DNA of 37,891 bases from Prochlorococcus sp. AG-363-N20 (GCA_003280105.1 QCFX01000015.1:1-37891); one strand, 5' to 3'; shown: positions 1-10,644, numbered from the stretch's first letter. A program made the numbers and translations. Notes: generated by a model from the sequence alone, not told the origin.

Positions 1-1
1 T

Positions 2-241
2 GGCATCATTGGGAGAGGACCTTTTGGTGAAGAATTTGTTACAGCAGGAGGGGTAAATAAAAAAGATATTGACTTTACTAAAATGGAAAGTAAATTATGT
101 CCTGGATTATATTTTGCTGGTGAACTTTTAGATATTGATGGTATCACTGGTGGATTTAATTTTCAAAGTTGTTGGAGTACTGGCTGGCTTTCTGGTAACG
201 CGATCGCCAATAGCATAATTTCAAAAAAGGTTAGTAAATAA
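2..241 (+). CDS. HI0933-like FAD-dependent oxidoreductase, C-terminal fragment
   Basis: This is the last 79 codons of a gene that begins outside the window. The frame opens at base 2 and ends with TAA at 239-241. The residues contain the C-terminal signature of the HI0933/YhiN flavoprotein family: EEFVTAGGV, then a segment ending in CPGLYFAGELLDIDG, then GGFNFQSCWSTGW. In this family that segment closes the FAD-binding fold. The physiological substrate of the family is not settled. grpE follows on the same strand after about 180 bases, so the two need not share a transcript. Family assignment is firm; function is unknown. Confidence 0.85.
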   Translation, partial: GIIGRGPFGEEFVTAGGVNKKDIDFTKMESKLCPGLYFAGELLDIDGITGGFNFQSCWSTGWLSGNAIANSIISKKVSK

Positions 242-422
242 ACGAGCTATCACCATTTAAACTTTTTCCTTTGAATGAGACTAATGGCTATATGTTGCTG
301 GTCGAATTTTTTTTAGCCTTATGCTTTGAGAAACAGACCTATGAAGGTGCGGGCTTCCGTAGCTTGTGTTCCGACCACTTTGCCCTTCAAGATGTATAAA
401 CCAGAATCTTTTACTGGTCCCT

Positions 423-1193
423 ATGAGTGAAGAAGTTCCAACAACCTCTGAAGAGTCAGTAACTAGTGGTCAATCGGACTCGGCCACGTCTGAGTCCAAT
501 ACTCCATTGACTCCTGATATTGATTTGCCTAAGACACCTGATTTGGTAGAGGGTTCCAATAATGAAATGCCGAGTTCGCAAGATCCAGAAAATAATGCGA
601 GTGAAGGAGAGGGTTCAGTTGCACAATCTTCTAATAATGAAGCGCGTTTAGAGCAATTAGAAAAAGAACATGAAACTTTGAAAAGCCAATATATGAGAAT
701 TGCTGCGGATTTTGACAATTTTCGCAAGCGTCAAAGTCGCGATCAAGATGACTTGCGTCTTCAACTAACTTGTACAACTTTGAGCTCAATACTTCCTGTT
801 GTCGATAATTTTGAACGTGCGAGACAGCAATTAGATCCTGAAGGGGAAGAAGCAAAGGCACTTCATAGAAGTTATCAGGGTCTGTATAAGCAGCTTGTTG
901 ATGTATTAAAGCAATTGGGAGTTGCACCCATGAGGGTTCTTGGCCAAGCATTTGACCCTAATTTGCATGAGGCTGTTCTACGAGAACCAAGTGAACAGGA
1001 ATCTGAGGATATTATTTTGGAGGAATTACAGAGGGGATATCACTTGAATGGGCGTGTATTACGTCATGCGCTTGTCAAGGTGTCTATGGGCCCAGGTTCT
1101 ACAGATGAGAATCTTCAAGAATCAGATTCTGAATCTATGGATTCTTCCTCTGTGTCAGATGAATCAGCACCTGATCAACAGGAGTCCTGTTAG
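423..1193 (+). CDS. grpE: GrpE, nucleotide exchange factor of DnaK
   Basis: GrpE releases ADP from DnaK so that the Hsp70 cycle can continue; it acts in the cytosol. The protein is 256 residues from the ATG at 423. The frame is open upstream to a GTG at 366, but those 19 residues do not look like GrpE, so I prefer 423. The first 75 residues or so are acidic, Ser/Pro-rich and probably disordered. A long coiled-coil helix follows, with [16 protein letters not shown], the typical GrpE helix end. The C-terminal beta domain contains the family motif around FDPNLHEAV. The acidic tail is longer than usual. dnaJ starts 36 bases downstream, the classical grpE-dnaJ arrangement; dnaK is not in the window. 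Confidence 0.97.
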   Translation: MSEEVPTTSEESVTSGQSDSATSESNTPLTPDIDLPKTPDLVEGSNNEMPSSQDPENNASEGEGSVAQSSNNEARLEQLEKEHETLKSQYMRIAADFDNFRKRQSRDQDDLRLQLTCTTLSSILPVVDNFERARQQLDPEGEEAKALHRSYQGLYKQLVDVLKQLGVAPMRVLGQAFDPNLHEAVLREPSEQESEDIILEELQRGYHLNGRVLRHALVKVSMGPGSTDENLQESDSESMDSSSVSDESAPDQQESC

Positions 1194-1229
1194 ATGGAAT
1201 TGATTTTATCGATGGGGTTGAGCTAAAGG

Positions 1230-2354
1230 ATGTCTGATTACTACGACTTATTAGGAGTGAGCAGAGATGCTGATAGTGATACTCTCAAAAGTGCTTATCG
1301 CCGATTAGCTCGCCAATATCATCCAGATATTAATAAAGATCCAGGTGCTGAAGACCGTTTTAAAGAGATAGGTAGAGCATATGAAGTCTTAAGTGACTCT
1401 CAAAAAAGAGCAAGGTATGACCAGTTTGGAGAGGCTGGTTTAGGTGGGGCAGCTGGAATGCCTGACATGGGAGATATGGGCGGCTTTGCTGATCTTTTTG
1501 AGACCTTTTTTAGTGGTTTTGGCGGGCCTGGTTCTGCTGGTGCTCGTTCTCAGCGCAGAGGGCCGCAACAAGGAGATGATTTGCGTTACGACCTAACTGT
1601 CGATTTCAATCAGGCTGTTTTTGGCCAAGAAAAAGAAATAAAAATCCCTCATTTAGAGACTTGTGATGGCTGTGCTGGAACTGGAGCAAAAGCAGGAACT
1701 GGACCATCAAATTGCAACACTTGTGGAGGTGCAGGGCAAGTGAGAAGGGCTACTAGAACTCCTTTTGGCAGTTTTACTCAAGTAGCTGAATGTCCATCAT
1801 GTGGAGGAACTGGACAGATGATTTCAGACCCCTGCGGTTCTTGTGGCGGTCAAGGAGTTAAACAGATTAGAAAAAAATTACGCATTAATATTCCAGCAGG
1901 AGTTGACACCGGAACCCGTTTGCGAGTTTCAGGTGAAGGGAATGCTGGCTTAAGAGGAGGCCCTTCTGGCGACCTATATGTTTTTCTGAAAGTTAAATCC
2001 CATCCAAAATTACGCCGCGATGGATTAACTATTCATTCTGAAGTAAGTGTCAGCTACCTTCAGGCAATTCTTGGAGACACTATTAAGATTGATACTGTTG
2101 ATGGACCTGAAAATCTTGATATTCCTGCTGGAACTCAACCAAATTCAACACTTATTTTAGAAAATAAGGGAATACCAAAACTAGGTAATCCTGTAGCAAG
2201 AGGAAACCAATGTATTCTTATAAATATAAGTCTTCCAAAGCGTTTTTCAGAGGAAGAAAGAGCTTTGTTAGAGCAACTAGCTAAAGCTCATTTCCAAAGA
2301 GTCCCAAAAAATTATAATAGTGGTCTTTTTTCTCGATTATTAGGAAATAATTAA
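1230..2354 (+). CDS. dnaJ: DnaJ, Hsp40 co-chaperone
   Basis: DnaJ delivers unfolded substrates to DnaK and stimulates its ATPase. The 374-residue protein has the full type I layout. The J domain carries HPD at residues 31-33. A Gly/Phe-rich linker follows at about 75-105. Next is a zinc-binding region with four CxxCxGxG-type repeats ([32 protein letters not shown]). The last part is the C-terminal peptide-binding domain. An AAGG stretch lies directly before the ATG. The stop codon shares one base with the start of the next gene (TAATG), which suggests translational coupling. With grpE upstream this forms a chaperone operon. Confidence 0.98.
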   Translation: MSDYYDLLGVSRDADSDTLKSAYRRLARQYHPDINKDPGAEDRFKEIGRAYEVLSDSQKRARYDQFGEAGLGGAAGMPDMGDMGGFADLFETFFSGFGGPGSAGARSQRRGPQQGDDLRYDLTVDFNQAVFGQEKEIKIPHLETCDGCAGTGAKAGTGPSNCNTCGGAGQVRRATRTPFGSFTQVAECPSCGGTGQMISDPCGSCGGQGVKQIRKKLRINIPAGVDTGTRLRVSGEGNAGLRGGPSGDLYVFLKVKSHPKLRRDGLTIHSEVSVSYLQAILGDTIKIDTVDGPENLDIPAGTQPNSTLILENKGIPKLGNPVARGNQCILINISLPKRFSEEERALLEQLAKAHFQRVPKNYNSGLFSRLLGNN

Positions 2355-2599
2355 TGAAATCAGATTCTTCGCATTTCGAAGTTTTAGATTTGCGTGGAAC
2401 TCCTTGTCCAATCAATTTTATTCGTTGCCGCCTACTTTTAGAAGAATTGTCACCCAATGATTGCCTGCAAGTTGATCTAGATAAAGGTGAACCGGAGTTG
2501 ACTGTTATACCAGGACTTAAAGACGAAGGCCATAGAGTAGAGGTGATAGATGAGGGCTCTACTTGGATTCGATTAATGGTGGTTTGTGGTGCCCAATGA
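2354..2599 (+). CDS. TusA/SirA-like sulfur carrier family protein
   Basis: This is a small 81-residue protein of the TusA fold. TusA proteins carry a persulfide on a conserved cysteine and pass sulfur to tRNA-thiolation or other pathways. The N-terminal signature DLRGTPCPINFIR contains the cysteine at residue 18. The family's usual CPxP motif reads CPIN here, so the second proline is replaced. The gene overlaps dnaJ by one base, and the next gene, rsgA, starts 14 bases before its stop, so the three are probably translated together. The family call is good. The actual sulfur acceptor is unknown, so I give no gene symbol. Confidence 0.85.
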   Translation: MKSDSSHFEVLDLRGTPCPINFIRCRLLLEELSPNDCLQVDLDKGEPELTVIPGLKDEGHRVEVIDEGSTWIRLMVVCGAQ

Positions 2600-3530
2600 T
2601 CTTGAAAAGATTTTCGGAATAGTAGTTGCTTTAAAAGCAAATTATTTGATAGTTGAAGTTCACCTTAATCAAAAATCTTTTGCGGACCCAAAAACAATCA
2701 GATCTAAAGATTCTTTGCGCCTCCTCTGTACAATTCGTAAAAGATTGCTTTATCGGGGAGTTGCTATTGGTGTAGGAGACCGAGTAGCTATAGAAGCTTT
2801 GGAACTTAAGTCTTTAAGAGCTGTAGTTAGTGATGTAGAGCCCCGAAGAAGTTTCCTGAAGAGACCTCCTGTTGCAAATGCAACAGATGTATTTGTTGTC
2901 CTATCTTTCGAACAGCCAAGTTTTGATTTTGATCAAGCTAGCAGGTTTTTATTAACTGCTGAACAAACCGGATTGAGTGTACATTTGATTTTGAATAAAT
3001 CAGACTTGGTTTCGCAAAGACAAATCAATACTTTGGTTGGCAAAACTACTTCCTGGGGCTATCTTCCATTTGTTATTTCTTTAAAAAATAATAATGGCAT
3101 TGATCCTCTATTAACACGTTTAAAAAGTTCTAATTTATCTGTGTTATGCGGACCTTCTGGTGTAGGTAAAAGTAGCTTGTTAAAATATATCCTCCCTGAT
3201 CAACCTATAGTTGTAGGGAATTTGTCTAGGAAACTTCAAAAAGGTAAAAATACTACTCGCCATGTGGAGTTATTTTCTTTGGGAAAATCTTCTTTAGTTG
3301 CTGATACACCAGGATTTAATAGGCCAGAATTGCAAGTGGGTCCTAATGAACTTTTAACTTTATTTCCAGTATTACACTCTCAGTTATTAGACAAACAATG
3401 TAAGTTTCGTAATTGCTTGCATCGTGATGAACCTGGTTGTGTAGTCGATAAAAGCTCAGAAAGATATCATTACTATCGAGAACTTATTGATGAAATAATT
3501 AATTTTCGTCATCCATTCCAGGGAGGTTAA
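2586..3530 (+). CDS. rsgA: RsgA, small-subunit ribosome biogenesis GTPase
   Basis: RsgA (YjeQ) is a GTPase that checks late maturation of the 30S subunit. The 314-residue protein shows the circularly permuted order of GTPase motifs that defines the family: NKSD (G4) at residues 137-140 comes before the P-loop GPSGVGKSS at 189-197, and DTPG (G3) follows at 240-243. An OB-fold precedes the GTPase domain. The C-terminal zinc knuckle has C272, C277, H279 and C285. The start is GTG at 2586 or 2589, inside the end of the TusA-like gene. The 3' end overlaps the convergent YbaB gene by 32 bases. Confidence 0.96.
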   Translation: MVPNDLEKIFGIVVALKANYLIVEVHLNQKSFADPKTIRSKDSLRLLCTIRKRLLYRGVAIGVGDRVAIEALELKSLRAVVSDVEPRRSFLKRPPVANATDVFVVLSFEQPSFDFDQASRFLLTAEQTGLSVHLILNKSDLVSQRQINTLVGKTTSWGYLPFVISLKNNNGIDPLLTRLKSSNLSVLCGPSGVGKSSLLKYILPDQPIVVGNLSRKLQKGKNTTRHVELFSLGKSSLVADTPGFNRPELQVGPNELLTLFPVLHSQLLDKQCKFRNCLHRDEPGCVVDKSSERYHYYRELIDEIINFRHPFQGG

Positions 3531-3846
3531 GCTTTAGGCCACCAGTAATCTCTTCCATTCTCGTTTTCATTGTTTTTGTAGATAGCTCGTATGCCTCCTC
3601 TAAAGCAGTAAGCACTGCTGCTTCGACTGCCTCTTTCCCTTCTGATAAAAGAGAAGAGTCAATATTTACTCGAACAGGTTGTTGGTTCCCAGACAACCAG
3701 ACACTTGCTTTTCCATCTTGGCTTTTGCCCTCTAATTCCATTACCTCTAGTTCTTCTTGTAGCTTTTGAGCATCTTGTTGAATTTGCTGGGCTTTGCGAA
3801 ATGCTTCAGTGAGTTGCCCGAAGTTTGGAAGTCCGAATGCTGCCAT
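3499..3846 (-). CDS. YbaB/EbfC family nucleoid-associated protein
   Basis: YbaB/EbfC proteins are small dimeric DNA-binding proteins that coat the nucleoid. This 115-residue protein matches the usual length. It has the long N-terminal helix ([21 protein letters not shown]), the central strands with [17 protein letters not shown], and the C-terminal helix ending in MEEITGGL. It is the last gene of murC - murB - ybaB, starting 24 bases after murB stops. Its final 32 bases lie over the end of rsgA on the opposite strand. Confidence 0.93.
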   Translation of the reverse strand: MAAFGLPNFGQLTEAFRKAQQIQQDAQKLQEELEVMELEGKSQDGKASVWLSGNQQPVRVNIDSSLLSEGKEAVEAAVLTALEEAYELSTKTMKTRMEEITGGLKLNLPGMDDEN

Positions 3847-3870
3847 TTTTTTATAGGTCGAAATCGCAGG

Positions 3871-4764
3871 TTAATCCTTTCTATCGAAACCGAGTTCTTT
3901 GACTTCTTGATGCAGTAATACGCCATGGGTGTCTTGCACCTTTTTTTGTATAACCGCAATTAATTCCTTTATGTCTTTGGCAGTTGCATTGCCAGTATTG
4001 ACTATGAAGTTTGCATGGGTTGTGGATATTTCAGCTCCTCCAATTCTGAGACCTTTCAATCCAAGGTTTTCAATCATTCTCCCTGCTTTGTCTTTCTCGG
4101 GATTACGAAATACGCTTCCGCAGCTAGGCAGATGATATGGCTGAGTTGTCGTACGGTAATTGAGATTTTGATTGGTTTTTTGATTTAACTCCTTAGGGTT
4201 TTGGCCAGGTTCCAGTTGAAAGCGTGCTGAAATGACCAAGAGATCTTCTCGCTGAAGAATGCTCTGCCGATATGAATATTCCAGATCTTCCTTGTTGATT
4301 TCAAAAACCTCACCTCCTTTTAGAGGAAGAACCTTTACCGCCTGAATCCAATCAGCTACGCAGCCGCCTTGAGCGCCTGCATTCATGACTGCCGCTCCTC
4401 CGGCAGTGCCTGGGATCCCGATCGACCATTCAAGGCCGTGTAGGCCCTCCTGAGCTGCTTTCCTGGAAAGGCTTGGTATGGGCTCTCCGCTCAAAGCTTC
4501 TATTGATCCAGTTTCATTATCAATGAAGCTTCCATTGAATTTTCTAAGGCAAATGGTTAGTCCTTGCAATCCAGAATCACTAATTAAGAGATTTGAGCCT
4601 GCTCCAATGATTTGGCAAGAAAGTCTCTCTGCTTGAGCCCAGGCAATTAATTGTTTGATTTCATCTAAATTTTTTGGCTCAGCTAACCATTCAGCTTCCC
4701 CCCCTACTCTCCAAGTGGTGAAATTTGATAGTTTAACGAACGAATTGGGCTTGATTTTGTTCAA
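3871..4764 (-). CDS. murB: MurB, UDP-N-acetylenolpyruvoylglucosamine reductase
   Basis: MurB reduces UDP-GlcNAc-enolpyruvate to UDP-MurNAc with NADPH and FAD, the second step of peptidoglycan precursor synthesis. The 297-residue protein has the FAD-binding motifs [25 protein letters not shown] and [17 protein letters not shown]. The catalytic segment SCGSVFRNP contains the expected proton-donor serine. The compact length, without the extra loop of the E. coli enzyme, fits the type II MurB of many bacteria. It starts 4 bases after murC stops, so the two are co-transcribed. Confidence 0.97.
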   Translation of the reverse strand: MNKIKPNSFVKLSNFTTWRVGGEAEWLAEPKNLDEIKQLIAWAQAERLSCQIIGAGSNLLISDSGLQGLTICLRKFNGSFIDNETGSIEALSGEPIPSLSRKAAQEGLHGLEWSIGIPGTAGGAAVMNAGAQGGCVADWIQAVKVLPLKGGEVFEINKEDLEYSYRQSILQREDLLVISARFQLEPGQNPKELNQKTNQNLNYRTTTQPYHLPSCGSVFRNPEKDKAGRMIENLGLKGLRIGGAEISTTHANFIVNTGNATAKDIKELIAVIQKKVQDTHGVLLHQEVKELGFDRKD

Positions 4765-4768
4765 CTTT

Positions 4769-6217
4769 TTATGCTGCTAGGTTAAGCGATTGGGCTGACT
4801 TTGAGCCTTTATGCTTTTTTAATTTTTCCCAAAGGCTATTTATATTTCCAGCGCCCATTGTTAAAATAAGATCACCTTTTACGGTATGGTTTTTAATTAA
4901 CTTGATGATATCTTCTAAAGACTCACCAGTTTCCACAGGAATGGTTGGAAAATTATTTTTTATGCATTCACCTAAAGATTGGTCATTTATCCCTTGCATT
5001 TTTTCTTCTCCAGCAGAATAAATAGGTGCTATAAGAATTGAATCAGCTTTACTAAGTGCAATCGCAAATTCTTTCAAAAACTTTTTTGTTCTTGTATATC
5101 GGTGTGGTTGAAAAACTACAACTATTTTTTCAGGTGATCTTGGGAGGGGACTTTGTCCTGTTTCAAGCATTAAGCGAGCCATTGAAAGCGTTGCCTCTAT
5201 TTCACTGGGGTGATGGGCATAGTCATCGACTATTTGTCGACCATTCCATATGCCTCGAAAATCAAATCGACGTTCAGGTGCCTTTATCAGGCTCATGCCT
5301 TCTTTGATTCGCTTGAATGAAACTCCTTCAATCCGACAAGCTGCGATTGCAGCAATGGCATTGCTTAGATTATGTATTCCTGGCAAAGGAATGCTGATCT
5401 CACCGATTGACTGACCTTTTTCATATATTTCAGCGATTGTTTGATGGCCGCTTAGCTTTTTGGGTAATGCTGCGAAATCCACAAGCTCTTTAGTTTTTAC
5501 AGACCACCAAGAATGGAATTTGAAATTTCGACGAAGTGTCAAACAATCGAAATTTCCTAGGGAATATTTGCAGTTATTAGTAAATGTCTGAATTGTCGCA
5601 ATGAGTTCATCAAGGTCTTTGTATTTATCTGTGTGATCGAGCTCCAGATTGGTTATGACGCCCAAGTTAGGAAGAAACTTTATTAAGCTTTTATCAGACT
5701 CATCTGCTTCTGCTACAAGTAATTTCCCTTCTCCTGCATGACCATTTGTACCGAGATATGGAACATAACCGCCAATAATTGCTGTTGGATCCTCATTGGC
5801 TACCGCGAGCAAAGTGGTGATTATTGTGCTGGTAGTTGTTTTCCCATGGCTCCCAGCTACAGCAATACTTGGCTGATTGTTGATTAATGCAGCCAGCAGA
5901 TCTGAACGATGCCAGATCTCTAACTTCGCTTTAATTGCTGCTTTGAGTTCAGCGTTATCTTTTGGAATAGCGGAACTTATTACCACTAAAGGCTTAGTCG
6001 ATGTTTTTTTACAAAGAATCTCGATATTTTGCGAACCTTGCTCTGTGAAAATTTTGATTTTTTCTTTGGATAAATCGCTAAGCGTTGGGCTTTGCGATTT
6101 ATCCGACCCTGAAATGCAAAAACCTCTTCTAAGGAGAATTATCGCTAAAGCAGACATCCCAATCCCACCGATCCCTATGAAATGGATGGGGCGATCGCTT
6201 TGGAGTTCTCTTGCCAA
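4769..6217 (-). CDS. murC: MurC, UDP-N-acetylmuramate--L-alanine ligase
   Basis: MurC adds L-alanine to UDP-MurNAc using ATP. The 482-residue protein begins with the nucleotide-binding motif [14 protein letters not shown], carries the ATP loop AGSHGKTTT at residues 121-129, and has later Mur-ligase motifs ([29 protein letters not shown]). The start is TTG at 6217, ten codons before the HFIGIGG motif; no ATG lies at a better place. A GCGATCGC octamer falls in the first codons. It is the first gene of the murC - murB - ybaB operon and is divergent from gap2. Confidence 0.97.
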   Translation of the reverse strand: MARELQSDRPIHFIGIGGIGMSALAIILLRRGFCISGSDKSQSPTLSDLSKEKIKIFTEQGSQNIEILCKKTSTKPLVVISSAIPKDNAELKAAIKAKLEIWHRSDLLAALINNQPSIAVAGSHGKTTTSTIITTLLAVANEDPTAIIGGYVPYLGTNGHAGEGKLLVAEADESDKSLIKFLPNLGVITNLELDHTDKYKDLDELIATIQTFTNNCKYSLGNFDCLTLRRNFKFHSWWSVKTKELVDFAALPKKLSGHQTIAEIYEKGQSIGEISIPLPGIHNLSNAIAAIAACRIEGVSFKRIKEGMSLIKAPERRFDFRGIWNGRQIVDDYAHHPSEIEATLSMARLMLETGQSPLPRSPEKIVVVFQPHRYTRTKKFLKEFAIALSKADSILIAPIYSAGEEKMQGINDQSLGECIKNNFPTIPVETGESLEDIIKLIKNHTVKGDLILTMGAGNINSLWEKLKKHKGSKSAQSLNLAA

Positions 6218-6372
6218 TGGGATTTGTTAGTGATTTGAAAGATAAGACAGTCTTCTTGTTAAGGCTCGTATTTTTATTTTTTTCTTCCTTAAACTCAGTG
6301 TTTGCAGAGGTTTTAGGCTTTATGGCCTTTCTTAATGAATGCTTCGAAGTGATTTGCTGTGAGGCATTTCTG

Positions 6373-6378
6373 TATGAT
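6373..6378 (+). promoter_or_regulatory. candidate -10 box for gap2
   Basis: TATGAT lies about 38 bases upstream of the gap2 ATG, which would give a leader of roughly 30 bases. No good -35 box is seen at the right distance, which is common in cyanobacterial promoters. The site lies in the 198-base divergent gap between murC and gap2. This is motif inspection only. Confidence 0.3.
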
Positions 6379-6415
6379 CAGCGGCCAATAACCTTGCGGT
6401 GTGCCCGCTTTTGAT

Positions 6416-7438
6416 ATGACCTTGCGTGTTGCAATTAATGGATTCGGCCGAATTGGACGCAACTTTATGCGTTGCTGGTTAAGCAGAGGCTCTAACACCG
6501 GTATTGAAGTGGTGGGTATCAATGTCACTTCTGATCCCAAAACTTGTGCTCACTTATTGAAATATGACTCCATTCTTGGGCAAATAAAAGATGCTGAGAT
6601 TAGTCATACTGATGACACCTTTATTATTAATGGCAAACAAATCAGATGTTTCTCCGACCGAAACCCATTGAATCTTCCTTGGAAGGAGTGGGGGATTGAC
6701 CTTGTTATTGAATCTACAGGAGTTTTTAATACAGATGTAGGTGCAAGTAAGCATATTGAGGCAGGAGCAAAGAAAGTTATTTTGACTGCTCCTGGTAAAG
6801 GGGATGGTGTTGGTACTTATGTAGTTGGAGTTAATGCAGATCAATACCGACATGACGACTTTAATGTTCTCAGTAATGCAAGTTGTACAACTAATTGCTT
6901 AGCTCCAATTGTTAAGGTTCTGGATCAAACTTTTGGAATAAATAAAGGCTTAATGACAACGATTCATAGCTATACAGGAGATCAGAGAATATTAGATAAC
7001 AGTCATCGCGATTTAAGAAGAGCTCGCGCGGCTGCAATGAATATTGTTCCCACATCTACTGGTGCAGCTAAAGCTGTCGCTTTAGTTTACCCACAAATGA
7101 AAGGCAAATTAACTGGTATTGCAATGCGTGTTCCTACGCCCAACGTTTCTGCAGTTGATTTAGTTTTTGAGGCTGGCAGAAGTACAAGTGCAGAAGAAGT
7201 TAATGCCGCACTTAAGTCTGCCTCTGAAGGTTCTATGAAAGGCATTATTAAATATGGAGACCTTCCCTTGGTTTCTACTGACTATGCTGGAACAAATGAA
7301 TCGACAATTGTTGATGAAGCTTTAACAATGTCAATAGGAGATAATTTAATTAAAGTTCTTGCTTGGTATGACAACGAGTGGGGATATAGCCAACGTGTTG
7401 TTGATTTAGCTGAGATTGTCTCTCAAAATTGGAAGTAA
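6416..7438 (+). CDS. gap2: Gap2, NAD(P)-dependent glyceraldehyde-3-phosphate dehydrogenase
   Basis: Gap2 is the photosynthetic GAPDH of cyanobacteria. It reduces 1,3-bisphosphoglycerate in the Calvin cycle with NADPH and can work in both directions. The 340-residue protein starts [16 protein letters not shown], the Rossmann motif, at the ATG at 6416; a GTG five codons earlier is less likely. The catalytic cysteine is C157 in [12 protein letters not shown]. The cofactor-loop sequence NVTSDPK, instead of the acidic residue typical of NAD-only enzymes, is the chloroplast/Gap2 type. The end is followed after 13 bases by the convergent end of thiL. Confidence 0.97.
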   Translation: MTLRVAINGFGRIGRNFMRCWLSRGSNTGIEVVGINVTSDPKTCAHLLKYDSILGQIKDAEISHTDDTFIINGKQIRCFSDRNPLNLPWKEWGIDLVIESTGVFNTDVGASKHIEAGAKKVILTAPGKGDGVGTYVVGVNADQYRHDDFNVLSNASCTTNCLAPIVKVLDQTFGINKGLMTTIHSYTGDQRILDNSHRDLRRARAAAMNIVPTSTGAAKAVALVYPQMKGKLTGIAMRVPTPNVSAVDLVFEAGRSTSAEEVNAALKSASEGSMKGIIKYGDLPLVSTDYAGTNESTIVDEALTMSIGDNLIKVLAWYDNEWGYSQRVVDLAEIVSQNWK

Positions 7439-7451
7439 GGTCGTTTAGTTT

Positions 7452-8453
7452 TTAAAAATGTTTAAATTCTGAATGAGATTGATTTCTAATTTCTAGTTTA
7501 TTTTTCCAAACTATTTTAGAAGTTCCATTTTGCATAAATCCAATAACATGACTTGTAGGGAAGTGAGCAATGAAAGCTTCTCCCCATTCTTTTGGCAGGC
7601 TAAGTATTAATTCATAATCTTCTCCACCTTGAAGACACCATTGCCTCCAATGTTCTCCCGTTGGCCAATCTTCATGCTGAGGAAGATTTTGCATATCTAG
7701 TACAGCTTGGCACTTGCTGCTTTCACAAATGGATTGAACAGCCTCTAGAAGACCATCACTACTATCAGTTCCTGCTGCTCTCCATGACAAGCCTTTTGGT
7801 TTGCATTTTTTGAGCGTATTTACAGCCTTTTGGGCTGGATTAGGTCGGATATGAGCGTTAATTGCCTCTTCTTTAAGCTTTTCTCCTATATCGGTTTTGT
7901 TTGGGAAATTTTCAGAAAGCAATAAAGCTAAACCCAATCTGCTTAAGCCATGAGGCCCACTAGCTATAAGTATGTCTCCTGGCAAAGCATGCGCCCTATG
8001 TATACGTAGAGGACCTAACTTTCCTATTGCAGTTATTGATAAAATTTTTTGATTGCCTTTAGAGCAATCTCCACCCAATATATCTCCGCCGAATTCTTGT
8101 AAGCATTCATACATTCCTTCGTATACATTCTCTACCCATTTCCATGATGTCTTAGGTGGTGCTATTAATCCAACTGTTATGCCAATAATTTCATTTGCCC
8201 CACTGCAAATAAGATCGGATAGGTTAGTTGAAACAGCTTTCCAACCCACATCATGCCCAGCGATAGTTTTTTCACTAAAATGGACATCTTCTACTAGAGC
8301 ATCAGTATTTATAATTAATTCGGCGGTATGTTTTTTAATGTCTGCAGTATCGTCATCTAATTGACCTAAAGGCATAAACCTTTTTAGTCGACTTATTATT
8401 TCTTTTTCACCTAACTGCTGTAAAGTCGCTTCCAATTTATCACCCTTAACCAT
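7452..8453 (-). CDS. thiL: ThiL, thiamine-monophosphate kinase
   Basis: ThiL phosphorylates thiamine monophosphate to thiamine diphosphate. The protein has the family motifs DDTADI, TDALVEDVHF (aspartates and histidine for Mg and substrate), NLSDLICSGA, GGDCSKG and GGEDYELIL. I use the ATG at 8453 (333 residues), preceded by an AGAAAGG stretch on the minus strand and overlapping the end of the cyclophilin gene by 8 bases. An upstream ATG at 8477 would add eight residues (MEKKGSNF) with no family resemblance. It is the second gene of a cyclophilin - thiL pair. Confidence 0.94.
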   Translation of the reverse strand: MVKGDKLEATLQQLGEKEIISRLKRFMPLGQLDDDTADIKKHTAELIINTDALVEDVHFSEKTIAGHDVGWKAVSTNLSDLICSGANEIIGITVGLIAPPKTSWKWVENVYEGMYECLQEFGGDILGGDCSKGNQKILSITAIGKLGPLRIHRAHALPGDILIASGPHGLSRLGLALLLSENFPNKTDIGEKLKEEAINAHIRPNPAQKAVNTLKKCKPKGLSWRAAGTDSSDGLLEAVQSICESSKCQAVLDMQNLPQHEDWPTGEHWRQWCLQGGEDYELILSLPKEWGEAFIAHFPTSHVIGFMQNGTSKIVWKNKLEIRNQSHSEFKHF

Positions 8454-9543
8454 GAAGTTTGAGCCTTTCTTCTCCATCTAAAATTCTGATGGAAATAATT
8501 TGATCATCTACTTCTAGTCTAGTAAGGATTTCTGCTCCTTCTACAATGTAACCAAAGGCAGCATTATTTCCATCAATTAAGTTTCTTCCAGCTGGATTTA
8601 ATTCTGCGTCATAGAGAAAAAAGAAGAATTGAGAAGAACCATCATCAACAGCAGTTGCTGAGTGAGACCATCCAAGTGCCCCTGGAGTTGCGAAGGGCAA
8701 AACAGGTGTTTCTGTATATAGTCCGAGCTCTTCAAAAGTATTGTTGTAAATAGTTTCTTCTTGCCCAGGAATACGAATTTCTAATGGCACATGACGCTCT
8801 TTATTTGTATCTGGATCGATGTACCCTATCTCTTCTCCTTTGGGATCTCCAGTTTGAAGAACAAAGAATTCTTCTGCGCGATTTATTGGTAACCCGTTAT
8901 AGAAACCTTTTTTTGCTAAATCTATGAAAGAACCACCAGTTAATGGAGCATTATAACCATCAATGATGGCTTTCATTTCTCCTTTACTTGTTGAGATTAA
9001 TACATTTGCGCGTCCTAATAGTCTCGGAAGATCATTATATTCTTCTGGAATGCTATGTGGATACTGATCATTCAACATTAATGCCTCAAGATCCCCAATT
9101 TGTTTGAGACTTAATTGAAGCTCATTATTATATTTTATTTTATTTTGACTGCTAGATAATTCTCCTAGCTTTTCTAAACTTTCTTTTAGTGAAGCAATAA
9201 TAGTTTCTGCATCTTTCTTTTTCTTCTCAGGAATTGATTGAAGGATTTGATTCTGTCTATTGCTTAATCGATATTGACTTGAAGAAACTGCTTTACTGAT
9301 CAATGGCCATCGACTGCCTTTTGCTAGATCACTAGTGTCTTCGATTTTGTGCTGTATCTCACGAAGGTCTTTTTGGTCTATAGGCAGGGCATTTCTAAGA
9401 ATCGCATAAGGATCTTTCACTGCATTCCCTGGAGGAAGAGCAGCTTCCAGAGGATTACTACAAAAAAGCCCTAAGCTCAAACCTATTGCTATTAGGGCGA
9501 TTAGAAAACGCTTACTGCCCATGGTAAATAGATAGTTATGCAA
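8446..9543 (-). CDS. Cyclophilin-type peptidyl-prolyl isomerase, CYP38/TLP40-like, exported
   Basis: Cyclophilins isomerise X-proline bonds. The 365-residue protein has an N-terminal signal peptide (basic KR, then a hydrophobic run ending near [10 protein letters not shown]). A helical region at about residues 40-160 resembles the N-terminal domain of plant CYP38/TLP40, with [20 protein letters not shown] and a leucine-rich stretch. A cyclophilin domain fills the C-terminal half ([14 protein letters not shown], then [18 protein letters not shown]). In plants this protein acts in the thylakoid lumen in photosystem II assembly; the same place is an inference here. An alternative ATG lies at 9522. 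The gene is divergent from efp. Confidence 0.88.
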   Translation of the reverse strand: MHNYLFTMGSKRFLIALIAIGLSLGLFCSNPLEAALPPGNAVKDPYAILRNALPIDQKDLREIQHKIEDTSDLAKGSRWPLISKAVSSSQYRLSNRQNQILQSIPEKKKKDAETIIASLKESLEKLGELSSSQNKIKYNNELQLSLKQIGDLEALMLNDQYPHSIPEEYNDLPRLLGRANVLISTSKGEMKAIIDGYNAPLTGGSFIDLAKKGFYNGLPINRAEEFFVLQTGDPKGEEIGYIDPDTNKERHVPLEIRIPGQEETIYNNTFEELGLYTETPVLPFATPGALGWSHSATAVDDGSSQFFFFLYDAELNPAGRNLIDGNNAAFGYIVEGAEILTRLEVDDQIISIRILDGEERLKLHG

Positions 9544-9586
9544 GACTTTGGCACAGTCTTATGATCCCTGGGTACGTTTCGCAGGA

Positions 9587-10147
9587 ATGATTTCCAGTAA
9601 CGACTTTCGCACTGGCACTACGATTGAGCTTGATGGCGCTGTCTGGCGAGTAGTTGAGTTTCTTCATGTGAAGCCTGGAAAGGGCTCTGCATTTGTTCGC
9701 ACCAAGTTAAAAGCTGTTCAGACTGGGAATGTTGTAGAGAAAACATTCCGAGCTGGAGAGATGCTTCCTCAGGCTTTGCTTGAAAAATCGACACTTCAGC
9801 ACACGTATATGGAATCTGGAGATTATGTCTTTATGGATATGTCAAGTTATGAGGAAACCAGGCTTACTGCTGAACAGATAGGTCTTAGTCGTAAATATCT
9901 CAAGGAAGGTATGGAAGTTAATGTGGTGTCTTGGAATAGCAAGCCTCTTGAGGTTGAGCTTCCAAATTCTGTTGTTCTAGAAGTAAAGGAGACTGATCCA
10001 GGTGTTAAAGGAGATACAGCGACAGGTGGTACAAAACCTGCCATCCTGGAGACTGGTGCACAGGTAATGGTTCCCTTATTTATTTCTATCGGTGAGAAAA
10101 TTAAAGTTGACACTCGTAATGACAGCTACCTCGGACGAGAGAACTAA
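9587..10147 (+). CDS. efp: Elongation factor P
   Basis: EF-P enters the ribosome between the P and E sites and rescues stalling at proline runs. The 186-residue protein starts [10 protein letters not shown] at the ATG at 9587, the usual EF-P beginning; a TTG frame extension to 9548 adds residues foreign to the family. Three beta-barrel domains fit the length. The tip of the first domain reads KPGKGSAF, so the residue that is modified in many bacteria is an unmodified-type lysine, K32. The modification enzymes cannot be judged from this window. The stop shares a base with the accB start (TAATG), a conserved cyanobacterial efp-accB pair. Confidence 0.97.
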   Translation: MISSNDFRTGTTIELDGAVWRVVEFLHVKPGKGSAFVRTKLKAVQTGNVVEKTFRAGEMLPQALLEKSTLQHTYMESGDYVFMDMSSYEETRLTAEQIGLSRKYLKEGMEVNVVSWNSKPLEVELPNSVVLEVKETDPGVKGDTATGGTKPAILETGAQVMVPLFISIGEKIKVDTRNDSYLGREN

Positions 10148-10644
10148 TGTCTTTACAGCTTGATCACGACGAACTTCATCGCTTGCTAGCTGCTTTAGCA
10201 GAAAGCGATATCCAAGAGTTTCGACTTGAAGGTGAGGACTTTCGCTTGGAGATAAGAAGGAATCTTCCTTCTTCGCAAATGCCATCAATTGTGCAAGCTG
10301 CCCCTTCAGCCGTTGAATCACCTACTCAGCCTTCCCCTCCACTTAAAGTTGAGCCACCTGCGCCAAGTAATCCACCGCCAGCGGTTCCTGCAACCAGAGC
10401 AGATTTAGTTGAAGTTACAGCACCTATGGTTGGAACGTTTTATAGGGCTCCTGCTCCTGGAGAACCTTCTTTTGTGGAAGTAGGAAGTCGAATTGGCATT
10501 GGACAAACTGTCTGCATCTTGGAAGCGATGAAATTAATGAATGAGCTTGAATCAGAGGTAAGTGGTGAAATTATTGAGATTCTTGTTGAAAATGGCACTC
10601 CAGTTGAGTTTGGAGAAGTATTGATGAGAGTAAAGCCTAGTTAA
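10147..10644 (+). CDS. accB: AccB, biotin carboxyl carrier protein of acetyl-CoA carboxylase
   Basis: AccB carries CO2 on biotin between the biotin carboxylase and carboxyltransferase parts of acetyl-CoA carboxylase, the first step of fatty acid synthesis. The 165-residue protein has a short N-terminal domain, a Pro/Ala-rich flexible linker at about residues 45-85, and a biotinyl domain with EAMKLMNE. The biotin-accepting lysine is K129. The thumb insertion typical of AccB (APAPGEPSF) is present. Its one-base overlap with efp points to translational coupling. Confidence 0.97.
   Translation: MSLQLDHDELHRLLAALAESDIQEFRLEGEDFRLEIRRNLPSSQMPSIVQAAPSAVESPTQPSPPLKVEPPAPSNPPPAVPATRADLVEVTAPMVGTFYRAPAPGEPSFVEVGSRIGIGQTVCILEAMKLMNELESEVSGEIIEILVENGTPVEFGEVLMRVKPS

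Noticed and set aside
200-207. GCGATCGC octamer here and again at about 6191-6198
   Set aside because: This is the HIP1-type octamer of many cyanobacteria, but two copies in 38 kb is no enrichment, so no repeat system is claimed.
6211-6414. 67-codon plus-strand frame upstream of gap2
   Set aside because: It overlaps the start of murC and ends at the gap2 leader; hydrophobic AT-rich translation looks like noise.
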